Source: an uncultured Chlorobiota bacterium (GTDB lineage: Bacteria; Bacteroidota; Bacteroidia; Bacteroidales; JAADGE01). Taken from it: a stretch of DNA of 44,159 bases. The notes under the pieces are model-generated. The model worked only from the letters and a program-made list of their open reading frames with translations, was not told where the DNA came from and searched no databases. The stretch lies in NCBI GenBank assembly GCA_947311445.1, contig CAMZKV010000061.1, positions 1-44,159 of the forward strand. Direction: 5' to 3'. This document shows positions 11,135 to 21,301 of this stretch, piece after piece; the stretch's first letter is position 1; the number at the start of each line of letters is the position of its first letter. The position numbers were made by a program, and so were the translations under genes.

Positions 11135-12763
11135 ATGGCATCATTAACCCCATACACAGGAAATCTTGGAATAAAAAATGCAGCACACCTATTGAGAAGA
11201 ATTACTTTCGGTGGAAATCGCCAAGAAATAGATAGTTACGCCAGTATGACTGCATCACAAGCATTAAACAACCTATTTCAAGATGTTCCAACTCCTAATC
11301 CTCCAATAGACCCTCTAACAGGTGAAACTTGGTTAAATCCTGCTGCCGTTCAAGATGTAAATTCTGAAGGTTTCTTGCTCAGAAGATATTATTTATCTTG
11401 GCATCTAGAACAAATGAGAGCATCCGGAATGTCGGCAAAAGAGAGAATTGTTTATTTTCTTCACACACATTTACCTGTTCAATATTCAATTGTTACAAGA
11501 AGTGAGCAATTATATTATCAAAATGCACTTTACAGATATTATGCACTTGGTAATTTTAAAACAATGTTTACAAAACTTACTCTTGACAATGCAATGTTGA
11601 AGTATATTGATAATTTCCTTAATACAGCCGGTAGCCCAAATGAAAACTATGCAAGAGAGATGATGGAACTATACTCAATAGGGAAAGGGGAACAAATTGC
11701 CCCCGGAGACTATACAACATATACTGAAGAAGATATTCAAGAAGCTGCAAAAGTTATTTCCGGTTATAAACTTGACAATACTTTCACAAATCTTGATCCA
11801 GATACCGGAATACCACGCGGAATAATAAAAACAAATTCCGAAGGAGCTGCATATTTGCATCACCCGGGAGTTAAAACTTTTTCTAATAAATTTCAAAATC
11901 AGCAAATTCAACCTAATGAATTTATAGGAAGCTACGCATCGGAAGAAGCAACACTTCACGAACTTGATGACTTAATGGATATGATTTTCAATCAAAATGC
12001 AACGGCAGAATTTTTATGTAGAAAAATATATCGGCAGTTTGTCTATTATGAAATAAATGAAGAAATTGAAAATGATATAATAACACCTCTTGCTCAAACT
12101 TTCAGAGAAAATGGCTATGAACTTATCCCTGTAATTAGGCAACTTTTAGCAAGTGAACATTTTTTTGATGCTGATAACGGAATAACAACCGATGATCATA
12201 TAGGAGCAATTATAAAATCTCCCGTAGAATTGGTAATAGGAACATTACGATTTTTTAATATTGAAATTCCTACTGATACGGAAGAATTTTACAGTTCATA
12301 TTCAAGGCTTTTAAATATGATTGATGACCAAGGAATGAGATTTTATGAGCCCGTTGATGTTGCCGGATATTCTGCATATCATCAAGCACCTGTTTATAAC
12401 CGTTTTTGGGTTACACCAAATAATATGGCACACAGATACGAATTTGCAACATTATTAATTAATGGTATGAACTCAGGCTTGGGATTCGGACTAGATATTG
12501 TGGACTATGTAGATAATAATATATCTAATCCTACTGACCCCAATACAATACTAACAGAGTTAATTACATATATGCTTCCGGAACCATTGACGATTGATAG
12601 ATATAATTATTTTTTGGATATTCTAACAAGTAAATTCTCTGTAAAACATTGGAAAGAAGAATGGGAATACTCTAAGGAAAGTAAAGATACGAGTGCAACA
12701 CGAACACAACTAGAGAATCTGATAACAGCAATTATGCAATCGCCTGAATATCAGCTTTGTTAA
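11135..12763 (+). CDS. DUF1800 family protein
   Basis: AAHLLRRITFGG, ARASGMSAKERIVYFLHTHLP-like, NENYAREMMELYSIGKG, FLCRKIYRQFVY, IKSPVELVIGTLR. Confidence 0.9.
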   Translation: MASLTPYTGNLGIKNAAHLLRRITFGGNRQEIDSYASMTASQALNNLFQDVPTPNPPIDPLTGETWLNPAAVQDVNSEGFLLRRYYLSWHLEQMRASGMSAKERIVYFLHTHLPVQYSIVTRSEQLYYQNALYRYYALGNFKTMFTKLTLDNAMLKYIDNFLNTAGSPNENYAREMMELYSIGKGEQIAPGDYTTYTEEDIQEAAKVISGYKLDNTFTNLDPDTGIPRGIIKTNSEGAAYLHHPGVKTFSNKFQNQQIQPNEFIGSYASEEATLHELDDLMDMIFNQNATAEFLCRKIYRQFVYYEINEEIENDIITPLAQTFRENGYELIPVIRQLLASEHFFDADNGITTDDHIGAIIKSPVELVIGTLRFFNIEIPTDTEEFYSSYSRLLNMIDDQGMRFYEPVDVAGYSAYHQAPVYNRFWVTPNNMAHRYEFATLLINGMNSGLGFGLDIVDYVDNNISNPTDPNTILTELITYMLPEPLTIDRYNYFLDILTSKFSVKHWKEEWEYSKESKDTSATRTQLENLITAIMQSPEYQLC

Positions 12764-12834
12764 ATGCGTTGTTTATTTGTTAACATAATAAATTATATAA
12801 ACAAAAAAACAGCTAAACATTAAACGTCAAAAAA

Positions 12835-14481
12835 ATGGATAGAAGAAAATTTATAAAAAAGGCAGCAATAGTAGGAGCAGCAACACCGTTTTTCATAAAT
12901 GGAATCCCTATGAAAGCATTAAGCAATACAAGTTTTTTTAATAAAGTATTAAATAAAGCCGATAATAACGGAAACATTATGGTTCTTATCCAATTACATG
13001 GCGGAAACGACGGACTAAATACTTTTGTTCCTTTAAATATGTATGATGAATATTATAATATACGTGCAAATGTTGCTTTGCCCGTAAACGGAAAAAGAAA
13101 ACTAATAAAACTTGATGAAAACCTTTCTGATAAACAACAATTAGGATTACATCCCGATATATTTAACTTCAAAAAGATGTACGACCAAGCATCAGCAGCA
13201 GTTGTGCAAAATGTTGGATATGAGAATATGAATATGTCTCATTTTCGGTCAAGAGACATTTATTTTATGGGCGGCGATTATAACAGTAATTACAGATCAG
13301 GGTGGATAGGTAGGTGGTTAAATTATGATTATCCCGGCTATCCAAATAATTATCCATCAACAGAATATCCAGATCCTCTTGCATTGGAACTCGGAAATAC
13401 AAATTCACTAGCTTTTCATAGAGAACTTGGAATACCTATCGGCCTATCAATTGCAAACCCGCAAGCATTTTACGATTTAATTAATGGAGTAGGAGGAGAA
13501 CTACCTATTAATTTTCCTGACAGTTATTATGGAGAAGAATTAGCATTTCTTATGAATATGGAAAACAAAGCAATGAGTTATGCCGAACGTTTAAAATATT
13601 TGTATGACAGCGGATCAAATTCATCAGGAGTTATATATCCTGAAAGATATTTGTTATCTGCACCTGAAAATAATATGCACAATCCACTTTCTGAGCAATT
13701 AAAAATATTGTCAAGGCTTATAAGTGGCGGAAGTAGTACGCAAGTTTATATTATAAGAATAGGAGGTTTTGATACTCACGCAGATCAAGTTGAAGCATAT
13801 GACAATACAATGGGAAGACATTCTGCATTATTATACCATTTAACATCTGCGGTAAAGGCGTTTTATGATGATTTAAAAGCTCAAGGTCTTGATGAAAAAG
13901 TTGTTACAATGACATTCTCTGAATTTGGAAGAAGAGTATATTCAAATGCTAGTTACGGAACTGACCATGGTAAAGCACAACCCGTTATGCTTTTCGGACC
14001 AGGATTAAAAGGCGGGGTTTACGGAGATAATGCTGATTTAAATGATTTAGACAGAGGTAACTTAAAATGGAAAATTGATTATAGGCAAATATACACATCA
14101 GTACTTCAAGATTGGCTAGGAGCAAGTGATACAGCATTGGCATCTGTATATTTTGATGGTTTTATTGATGATAAACTAGATTTATTCGGAACATCAAAAA
14201 ATAATAAAAATAAAAATCCTAATTCTCATAAATTGTATGATTGCTACCCTAATCCAGCAAAAAGCACATTAACTTTATCATATTTTCTGATAGAAGATGC
14301 AAATGTATCTTTGCAAATTAGAAATGAAAAAGGAAATGTTGTTAGAAATTTAATATCTTTAAAAAACACAAAAGGTAAACATGAAATAATAACAGATATT
14401 TCTGCTTTACGTTCAGGAATTTATTATTATACTTTTAAAGCCGGAAAAACTAAGTATGTTAAGAAATTGATAAAGATGTAA
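12835..14481 (+). CDS. DUF1501 family protein with Tat-like signal and T9SS type-A C-terminal sorting domain
   Basis: MDRRKFIKKAAIVGAATPFF; VLIQLHGGNDGLNTFVPL; TFSEFGRRVYSNASYGTDHGKAQPVMLFG; C-term YPNPAKSTLTLSY...SGIYYYTFKAGKTKYVKKLIKM. Confidence 0.92.
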   Translation: MDRRKFIKKAAIVGAATPFFINGIPMKALSNTSFFNKVLNKADNNGNIMVLIQLHGGNDGLNTFVPLNMYDEYYNIRANVALPVNGKRKLIKLDENLSDKQQLGLHPDIFNFKKMYDQASAAVVQNVGYENMNMSHFRSRDIYFMGGDYNSNYRSGWIGRWLNYDYPGYPNNYPSTEYPDPLALELGNTNSLAFHRELGIPIGLSIANPQAFYDLINGVGGELPINFPDSYYGEELAFLMNMENKAMSYAERLKYLYDSGSNSSGVIYPERYLLSAPENNMHNPLSEQLKILSRLISGGSSTQVYIIRIGGFDTHADQVEAYDNTMGRHSALLYHLTSAVKAFYDDLKAQGLDEKVVTMTFSEFGRRVYSNASYGTDHGKAQPVMLFGPGLKGGVYGDNADLNDLDRGNLKWKIDYRQIYTSVLQDWLGASDTALASVYFDGFIDDKLDLFGTSKNNKNKNPNSHKLYDCYPNPAKSTLTLSYFLIEDANVSLQIRNEKGNVVRNLISLKNTKGKHEIITDISALRSGIYYYTFKAGKTKYVKKLIKM

Positions 14482-14595
14482 ATATATAAACTAAGTATAT
14501 TTTAGAATCTAAGCACATATTATTTATAAGCATCTACAATTTTTTTGTATAGTTTTAAAAAAAAGTAAGAATATTCTGAGAAAGAAACTTTATAT

Positions 14596-14640
14596 TATAA
14601 AAAAGAGACCTTCCTATAAGCGGTAGGTCTCTTTTTTATA
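14596..14640. terminator. Bidirectional intrinsic terminator
   Basis: Perfect 16-bp stem tataaaaaagagacct (14596-14611) / aggtctcttttttata (14625-14640). Confidence 0.85.
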
Positions 14641-14754
14641 ATGTAAATTAAAATAAGTTTTTCGAACTAGTATTACTTCCTTTTAGAAAAAAAATTATAT
14701 TTTTACCAAACTTTAATCTAATATATTGAATTTTTATTAAAATGTATTTTTGAA

Positions 14755-16188
14755 ATGAAGAAAAAGAAACTTGCATTACATTGGCAAATACTAATTGCGC
14801 TAATTTTTGCTGTTATATATGGTATTTTATTTCCAAATAAATACCTTATTTCAACTATTTCATACGAAAAAATCATTAAAGAAGAACAATCTGAAAAACT
14901 TAGTTCTAACACGCTTCAACATATTGAAAACTTAATTGGTAATCCTGCTGTAGATAAATCTGAAATAATTAATTATATTGAAAAAAACTCAGACATTAAA
15001 TTATCTGAATCTCAAAAACAAATAATTTTAGAACATTCAAAATATAATCCTCCAATTAAATTTGTAAGTTGGTTAGGAATAATTTTTCTAAAGGCATTGA
15101 AGATGTTAATTGTTCCTTTAATTCTAATGTCAATTATTTCCGGGATAGCAAATATTGGTTCTGCCGGAAACCTTGGTAGACTGGGATTGAAAACATTTTT
15201 GTATTATTTACTTACTAGTACAGTTGCAATTATAACAGGATTAGTTTTTGTAAATGTTTTAAAACCGGGAATTGGAATTGATAAAAGTTATGGAAACAAT
15301 ATTCAAATTCCAGAAACATCAACACATTCTTTATCAGATACTTTATTGAATATTATTCCGGAAAATATATTTAAAGCATTTGCTGAAAATCAAATGTTAT
15401 CTGTTATATTTTTTGCAATTTTGTTTGGTTTCTTTATAACCCGAATTAATACGAAATCAAGAATATTTTTGACAGACTTTTTTAATGCAAGTTTTGAAGT
15501 TATGATGAAAATAACTATGTTCATAATTTTATTTACGCCGATTGGTGTGTTTGGGCTTGTTTCAAAAGTTGTTGCAGATCAATCGGGAGAATTAGCAAGT
15601 TTTTTTAGTATGCTTGGCTTATACACAATAACAGTTTTGTCTGCCTTGCTTTTTCATGCACTAGTTATTTTGCCAATTTTTTTAAAATTTATTGCAAAAG
15701 TAAATCCTTGGGCACATCTTAGAGCTATGAGAACTGCTTTATTAACAGCTTTTTCTACATCATCTTCGGGAGCAACATTATCATTGACAATGGAATCGGT
15801 AGAAAATAATTCAGGTGTTTCAAATAAAATATCTGGATTTACACTGCCTTTGGGAGCAACTATAAATATGGACGGAACAGCTCTTTATGAGGCAATTGCT
15901 GCTATTTTTATAGCACAAGCATATGGTTTCGATTTAGGAATAGCCGAACAAATAATTATTGTTGTAACAGCTTTGTTAGTTTCTATTGGTGCAGCAGGAA
16001 TACCTATGGCAGGTCTTTTTATGATTACAATAATTCTTTCAGCTGTTGATTTGCCTTTGGCTGGAATTGCACTTATTCTTCCAGTTGATAGGATTTTAGA
16101 TATGTTCAGAACATCTGTTAATGTTTGGAGTGATAGCTGTGGTGCAGTTATTATAGCTAAATCAGAAGGAGAAAAATTGAAAATATAA
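14755..16188 (+). CDS. Dicarboxylate/amino acid:cation symporter (DAACS family)
   Basis: FLKALKMLIVPLILMSIISGI, TAFSTSSSGATLSLTM, GFTLPLGATINMDGTALYEAIAAIFIAQ, DRILDMFRTSVNVWSDSCGAVII. Confidence 0.93.
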   Translation: MKKKKLALHWQILIALIFAVIYGILFPNKYLISTISYEKIIKEEQSEKLSSNTLQHIENLIGNPAVDKSEIINYIEKNSDIKLSESQKQIILEHSKYNPPIKFVSWLGIIFLKALKMLIVPLILMSIISGIANIGSAGNLGRLGLKTFLYYLLTSTVAIITGLVFVNVLKPGIGIDKSYGNNIQIPETSTHSLSDTLLNIIPENIFKAFAENQMLSVIFFAILFGFFITRINTKSRIFLTDFFNASFEVMMKITMFIILFTPIGVFGLVSKVVADQSGELASFFSMLGLYTITVLSALLFHALVILPIFLKFIAKVNPWAHLRAMRTALLTAFSTSSSGATLSLTMESVENNSGVSNKISGFTLPLGATINMDGTALYEAIAAIFIAQAYGFDLGIAEQIIIVVTALLVSIGAAGIPMAGLFMITIILSAVDLPLAGIALILPVDRILDMFRTSVNVWSDSCGAVIIAKSEGEKLKI

Positions 16189-16191
16189 ATT

Positions 16192-19100
16192 ATGAATGAA
16201 TCTATACTAAAAGCTCTTATGCGTTTGTTTGCAATTATTGCAAATGCTGACCTTAGTGAAGTTTCTGAAAGAGAACGTAAAGTTGTTAGAACATATCTTT
16301 CAGTTATGTTAAATAAAAAGCATGTTGAAATTTATTTGAAAAATTTTGATGATTATGTAAAAATTTATCATCATGTTAAGAAAAATGATAGTAGAAAGTT
16401 TAAAAAACAAACTTCACTTAATTCAGTTAAGGTTTTAAAAATTTGTAGCGAAATAAATGAACAACTTCATCAAAAAGAAAAAATAGTAGTATTAATAAGA
16501 CTCCTGGAATTTATTAATGAAAATGAAATTATAACTGAAAAAGAGATAGATTTTGTAAAAACTGTATCAGATATTTTTAATATACCTGAGAATGAATTTG
16601 ATAGTCTTTTTAACTTAACCATAAATAAAACTGAGAAAATTGATAGTGCTACTACCGGCATACTTACCATAAACAACGAAAAACACGATAAAAAACATAA
16701 GCATATTTTTTCTGAAAATATCTTAGGAACAATATTTATTCTTCATATTGAAACAACAAATACTTTTGTGTTGAAATATGTAGGAAATGATAGTTTGTTT
16801 TTGAATAGTCAAAATATTACACCTTATAGATTTTATATTTTTGACCATGGTTCCGTTATTAAGAACCCAAAGATTAAACCTTTATACTATAGTGATATTT
16901 CAGGTAAATTTATCCATTCTAGTGATAGTGCAAAAGTAATTTTAAAAGCTCAGGATATTGAATTTTATTATAAAAACTCAAAAAATGGAATTCAAAAATT
17001 TAGTTTTGAAGAGCAATCCGGTAGAATGATTGGAATTATGGGAGGTAGCGGAGTAGGAAAGTCAACTTTACTGAATGTTTTTAATGGAAACTTCCCTTTA
17101 CATGGAGGAAAAATTACAATAAACGGATATGATTTACATAAGGAAAAAGATAAACTAACCGGAGTTATTGGTTTTGTGCCACAAGACAATTTGTTAATTG
17201 AAGAATTAACTGTTTATCAAAATCTATATTATAATGCAAAACTATGTTTTAGTGATTTTTCTGAACAAGAAATACAATATTCGGTTAATAAAATACTGAA
17301 TGATTTAGATCTTACAATCACAAAAGATTTAGCTGTTGGAAGCCCCGTAAATAAATATATAAGTGGGGGACAAAGAAAACGATTAAATATTGCCCTTGAG
17401 TTAATGAGAGAACCCTCAATTTTAATTGTAGATGAACCGACGTCAGGTCTTTCGTCTATGGATTCCGAGATGGTAATTAACTTACTGAAGGAGCAGGCAT
17501 TAAAAGGAAAGTTAGTTATTGTAAATATACATCAGCCATCTTCTGATATATATAAGTTATTTGACAGTCTTTTAATGATGGACACTGGTGGGTATCCTGT
17601 ATATTATGGAAATCCTGTTGATGCAATAAGCTATTTTAAAGAAGCTGCAAATTATGTAAATCCGGAAGAGAACAGTTGTTCTGTATGTGGGAATACAGAG
17701 GCAGAACAACCTTTGCAAATTCTTGAATCAAAGATAGTTGATGAGTTTGGCAAGTATACAAAAGATAGAAAAGTAACACCTAAAGAATGGTATTTAAAAT
17801 ATAAAAAAGAAATAGAGGCTAAAATTAATTTTACACCAAAAAGCTCGGTTACTTCTAAATTACCTGATAATTTTTTCAAGATTCCATCAAAATTTAAACA
17901 GTTTTTAATTTTCACATCAAGAAACATAAAAACAAAACTTATAAGTAAACAATATTTATTAATTACTTTTTTAGAAGCACCTATTTTAGCAGTGATTTTA
18001 GGTTATTTTACTAAATATATTAGTGGAACAGAGGCAGACCCAAACGCATATATATTTGCTGAAAATGTTAATTTAATTGCATATTTATTTATGGCAGTAA
18101 CAGTTTCTTTATTTTTTGGAATGACTCTGAGTGCCGAAGAAATTATTAGAGATAGGAAAATTTTAAATAGAGAAAAATTTCTACATTTAAGTAGATTTAG
18201 TTATTTGAATTCAAAAATAATTGTTCTTTTTATAATTTCTGCCGTTCAAATGTTTACATTTATCATAGTAGGAAACTGGATTCTTGGTATTCAAGGAATG
18301 ACCTTATCTTATTGGTTGATTTTATTTTCGGCATCTGCCTTTGCAAATATATTAGGACTAAATATTTCGGCTGCTTTCAACTCTGTTGTAACTATATACA
18401 TTACAATTCCTTTTATTTTAGTTCCTCAGCTTCTTTTTAGCGGTGTTATTGTAGATTTTACAAAATTACACAAAAAGTTTACATCTTATGAACTTGTTCC
18501 TGTCATTGGAGATTTAATGACTTCTAGATGGGCTTATGAAGCACTTGCAGTAGAGCAATTTAAAGGAAATAAGTTTGAAAAGTACTATTTTGATGTTGAT
18601 AAGGAGAAAAGTAACAATAACTTTAATTTATCGTATTTAATTCATGAACTTGAAAAGTACACGGGAGTTTGTGTAGAAAATATTTCTAAGAAGAAAAATA
18701 ATGTACAAACAATAAAATATTTTGAAATTATTAAAAATGAAATTATAGAATTAAATAAAACAACTACGAATAAATTTAACAATATCGAAAATTTAAAAAT
18801 AAATAAATTTAATAATGAAGTAAATGAAGAATTAAAAAAATATTATCAAAAACTTAAAAAAGAATTCAATTCAAATCAATATAAAATTAACTTAAAATCA
18901 GACTCTGTTTCTCATTTTCTTATTAAAAAACTTGGAAGTGTTGAAGAAGTTTATAGACTTAAAATGCAAAATAATAACAAAAAATTAAGTGAAATTTTAA
19001 GAAATAATGGAGAATTTGATGCTATTAAAGAAGAAAATAATAGATTGATTCAAATTATAGATCCAATTTTTAAAAATCCCAAAAAAACTAATGGGAGAGC

Positions 19101-19254
19101 CCATTTTTATGCACCATACAAAAAAATTGGAAACTTTAAGATTGATACTTTTTGGTTTAATTTTATATTTATTTGGTTTACTTCATTCGTTATTTATTTA
19201 GCACTAATTTTTAATTTATTTAGAAAATTTTTGAATTTATTTGAAATGAAATGA
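16192..19254 (+). CDS. TerB-like / ABCG-type ATP-binding + ABC-2 permease fusion protein
   Basis: N-term MNESILKALMRLFAIIANADLSEVSERERKVVRTYL (TerB-like); Walker A GGSGVGKSTLLN; signature YISGGQRKRLNIALELMREPSILIVDEPTSGLSSMDS; ABC-2 TM segments; CSVCG linker. Confidence 0.85.
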   Translation: MNESILKALMRLFAIIANADLSEVSERERKVVRTYLSVMLNKKHVEIYLKNFDDYVKIYHHVKKNDSRKFKKQTSLNSVKVLKICSEINEQLHQKEKIVVLIRLLEFINENEIITEKEIDFVKTVSDIFNIPENEFDSLFNLTINKTEKIDSATTGILTINNEKHDKKHKHIFSENILGTIFILHIETTNTFVLKYVGNDSLFLNSQNITPYRFYIFDHGSVIKNPKIKPLYYSDISGKFIHSSDSAKVILKAQDIEFYYKNSKNGIQKFSFEEQSGRMIGIMGGSGVGKSTLLNVFNGNFPLHGGKITINGYDLHKEKDKLTGVIGFVPQDNLLIEELTVYQNLYYNAKLCFSDFSEQEIQYSVNKILNDLDLTITKDLAVGSPVNKYISGGQRKRLNIALELMREPSILIVDEPTSGLSSMDSEMVINLLKEQALKGKLVIVNIHQPSSDIYKLFDSLLMMDTGGYPVYYGNPVDAISYFKEAANYVNPEENSCSVCGNTEAEQPLQILESKIVDEFGKYTKDRKVTPKEWYLKYKKEIEAKINFTPKSSVTSKLPDNFFKIPSKFKQFLIFTSRNIKTKLISKQYLLITFLEAPILAVILGYFTKYISGTEADPNAYIFAENVNLIAYLFMAVTVSLFFGMTLSAEEIIRDRKILNREKFLHLSRFSYLNSKIIVLFIISAVQMFTFIIVGNWILGIQGMTLSYWLILFSASAFANILGLNISAAFNSVVTIYITIPFILVPQLLFSGVIVDFTKLHKKFTSYELVPVIGDLMTSRWAYEALAVEQFKGNKFEKYYFDVDKEKSNNNFNLSYLIHELEKYTGVCVENISKKKNNVQTIKYFEIIKNEIIELNKTTTNKFNNIENLKINKFNNEVNEELKKYYQKLKKEFNSNQYKINLKSDSVSHFLIKKLGSVEEVYRLKMQNNNKKLSEILRNNGEFDAIKEENNRLIQIIDPIFKNPKKTNGRAHFYAPYKKIGNFKIDTFWFNFIFIWFTSFVIYLALIFNLFRKFLNLFEMK

Positions 19255-19442
19255 ATTATTAGAAGTCTCCTTAATTTTTTATTAGTCTAATAATTAGCAT
19301 TTAATTGTTTTTTTAGTTTATTCATATTTTTATTATAAAATTGGTTTGTGAAGTTTAAGCCAATTTGAGAATAAAAAAACTACAATAGTAAAACTAAATA
19401 TATTTTTATATTTTTGTTTGCTGTAAAACACAATAAAAATCA

Positions 19443-20372
19443 ATGAAAGAAATATTCTCATGGTTTGCAAAAGGTTTCGGAATAGGAGCTGCAAATGTAA
19501 TTCCCGGAGTATCCGGTGGAACAATTGCCTTAATTACCGGAATTTTTGAACGCCTTATTAATGCTTTGAAATCATTTAACTTAAAATCATTAAAACTATT
19601 ATTTAAACTAAAACTAAAAGACTTTATAAAAGAAACTGATTTATTTTTTTTAACAACAGTTCTTTTTGGAGCTTTGCTAAGTATTTTAACATTTGCAAGA
19701 CTTCTTGAATACCTTTTTGATGCCTATCCTGTTTATGTTTGGGCATATTTTTTTGGTTTAATATTCGCCTCAGTTTATTTTGTAGGGAGAACTATTGAAA
19801 AATATAATTTTGCAGTAATTTTATCTTTTATTATTGGAACAGGAATAGCTGTTTGGATTTCTTTTATGAATCCTGCAACTGAAAACGATGCCTTTTATTT
19901 TCTTTTTATTTGCGGAATTGTTGCCATTATAAGTATGATTCTTCCTGGACTTTCAGGTTCTTTTGTTTTAATACTTATGGGAAATTATACTTTAATTTTA
20001 CATTCAGTTAATGTGTTGGATTTTAAGGTGTTATTGCCTGTTGCAATTGGAGCAGCTATTGGTTTGCCTGCATTTTCAAACGTTCTTTCTTGGGTGTATA
20101 AAAAGTTTAAAGATCAAACAATTGCTTCTCTCACAGGTTTTATATTAGGATCCTTATTTATTCTATGGCCATGGAAAACAGAACATTATTTATTAGGAGA
20201 AGATGGTTTAGAAATTTTAAATAAAAACGGTGAAAAAATTATAAGTGGATATGAAAGATTTTTTCCTCAAACTTTAAATATTGAAGTTTTACTTGTTATT
20301 GCATTTTTTATAACAGGAGTTCTTTCGGTATGGTTAATAGAACGTTTTGCTACAAATAATGAAAAGAAATAA
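19443..20372 (+). CDS. DUF368 family membrane protein (putative undecaprenyl-phosphate translocase family)
   Basis: KGFGIGAANVIPGVSGGTIALITGIFERLI, ISMILPGLSGSFVLILMGNY. Confidence 0.9.
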   Translation: MKEIFSWFAKGFGIGAANVIPGVSGGTIALITGIFERLINALKSFNLKSLKLLFKLKLKDFIKETDLFFLTTVLFGALLSILTFARLLEYLFDAYPVYVWAYFFGLIFASVYFVGRTIEKYNFAVILSFIIGTGIAVWISFMNPATENDAFYFLFICGIVAIISMILPGLSGSFVLILMGNYTLILHSVNVLDFKVLLPVAIGAAIGLPAFSNVLSWVYKKFKDQTIASLTGFILGSLFILWPWKTEHYLLGEDGLEILNKNGEKIISGYERFFPQTLNIEVLLVIAFFITGVLSVWLIERFATNNEKK

Positions 20373-21124
20373 TGAAAATTTTTGGCTTAATTGGTTATCC
20401 TCTTTCTCATTCTTTTTCAAGAAAATATTTCTTAGAAAAGTTTAAGTTAGAAAATATTAATGGAGTTTCTTATACAAATTTTTCAATTAATTCAATTAAT
20501 CTTTTTCCAGACATTGTAAAAACAGAAAAAAATATTGCAGGTTTTAATGTAACATCTCCTTATAAAAAGCAAATTATTCCATTTTTAGATAAACTTGATT
20601 TGCTTGCAAAAGAAATTGGTGCAGTAAACGTAATAAAGATTAATAAACACAATGCTAATATTGAATTAGTTGGTTACAATACAGATGTTTATGGCTTTGA
20701 ACAATCTTTAAAAAAATACTTAAATTCTGACATTAAAAATGCCCTAATTTTAGGAACAGGCGGAGCAGCCAAGGCTGTTGCATATGGACTTAAGAGTTTA
20801 CAGATTGATTATCTTTTTGTTAGTTCAAAAAAAGAAAAAATTAATAATAAAACAATTCAATATTCAGATTTGAGTTCCGAAATTATAGCAAACAATAAAT
20901 TAATTGTAAATGCAACACCACTAGGAATTTTTCCGGATATTAATAAAAAACCTGATATTCCCTATAAGTTCATTTCAAAATCACATATTCTTTTTGATTT
21001 AATATATAACCCTACTGAAACCTTATTTTTAAAAGAAGGAAAAAGCAGAAATGCAAAAATTATTAATGGTTATGAAATGCTAACTTTTCAAGCAGAAAAA
21101 GCTTGGGAAGTTTTTAATTCATAA
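20372..21124 (+). CDS. aroE: Shikimate dehydrogenase
   Basis: GLIGYPLSHSFSRKYF, GFNVTSPYKKQIIPFLD, AVNVIKI, LGTGGAAKAVAYGL, NATPLG, NGYEMLTFQAEKAWEVF. Confidence 0.95.
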   Translation: MKIFGLIGYPLSHSFSRKYFLEKFKLENINGVSYTNFSINSINLFPDIVKTEKNIAGFNVTSPYKKQIIPFLDKLDLLAKEIGAVNVIKINKHNANIELVGYNTDVYGFEQSLKKYLNSDIKNALILGTGGAAKAVAYGLKSLQIDYLFVSSKKEKINNKTIQYSDLSSEIIANNKLIVNATPLGIFPDINKKPDIPYKFISKSHILFDLIYNPTETLFLKEGKSRNAKIINGYEMLTFQAEKAWEVFNS

Positions 21125-21129
21125 ACAAT

Positions 21130-21219
21130 ATCCTGAACTGCCAATGCCCATTTTTTTGGAGATTTTGACTTATCAAATGTTTTGTAGGAAATAGTTTTGC
21201 CAATATAAACATCAATAGT
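21130..21219 (-). pseudogene. Truncated fragment of the PlsC-like acyltransferase gene at 41184-42029
   Basis: Reverse complement matches 41904-41993 over 90 nt with one mismatch seen by eye; translates as TIDVYIGKTISYKTFDKSKSPKKWALAVQD, with an upstream in-frame TAA. Confidence 0.85.
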
Positions 21220-21224
21220 CTTCC

Positions 21225-21301
21225 TGTTTTACGCGCTGTTTCAAAACAAAACCCTATAAATAAAGGTGTACAGAGCTTTTTTTTAAACAGTGCGTAAAAC
21301 A
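21225..21301. repeat. Inverted-repeat hairpin / MITE-like element
   Basis: tgttttacgcgctgttt (21225-21241) / aaacagtgcgtaaaaca (21285-21301): 17-bp arms, one mismatch, 43-nt interior. Confidence 0.6.

Noticed and set aside
14755-15060. Fusion/extra domain in the DAACS symporter N-terminal loop (~65 residues of hydrophilic insert after the first TM helix)
   Set aside because: Extended periplasmic loops near TM1 are plausible variation for this family in Bacteroidota; not enough to call a novel domain.
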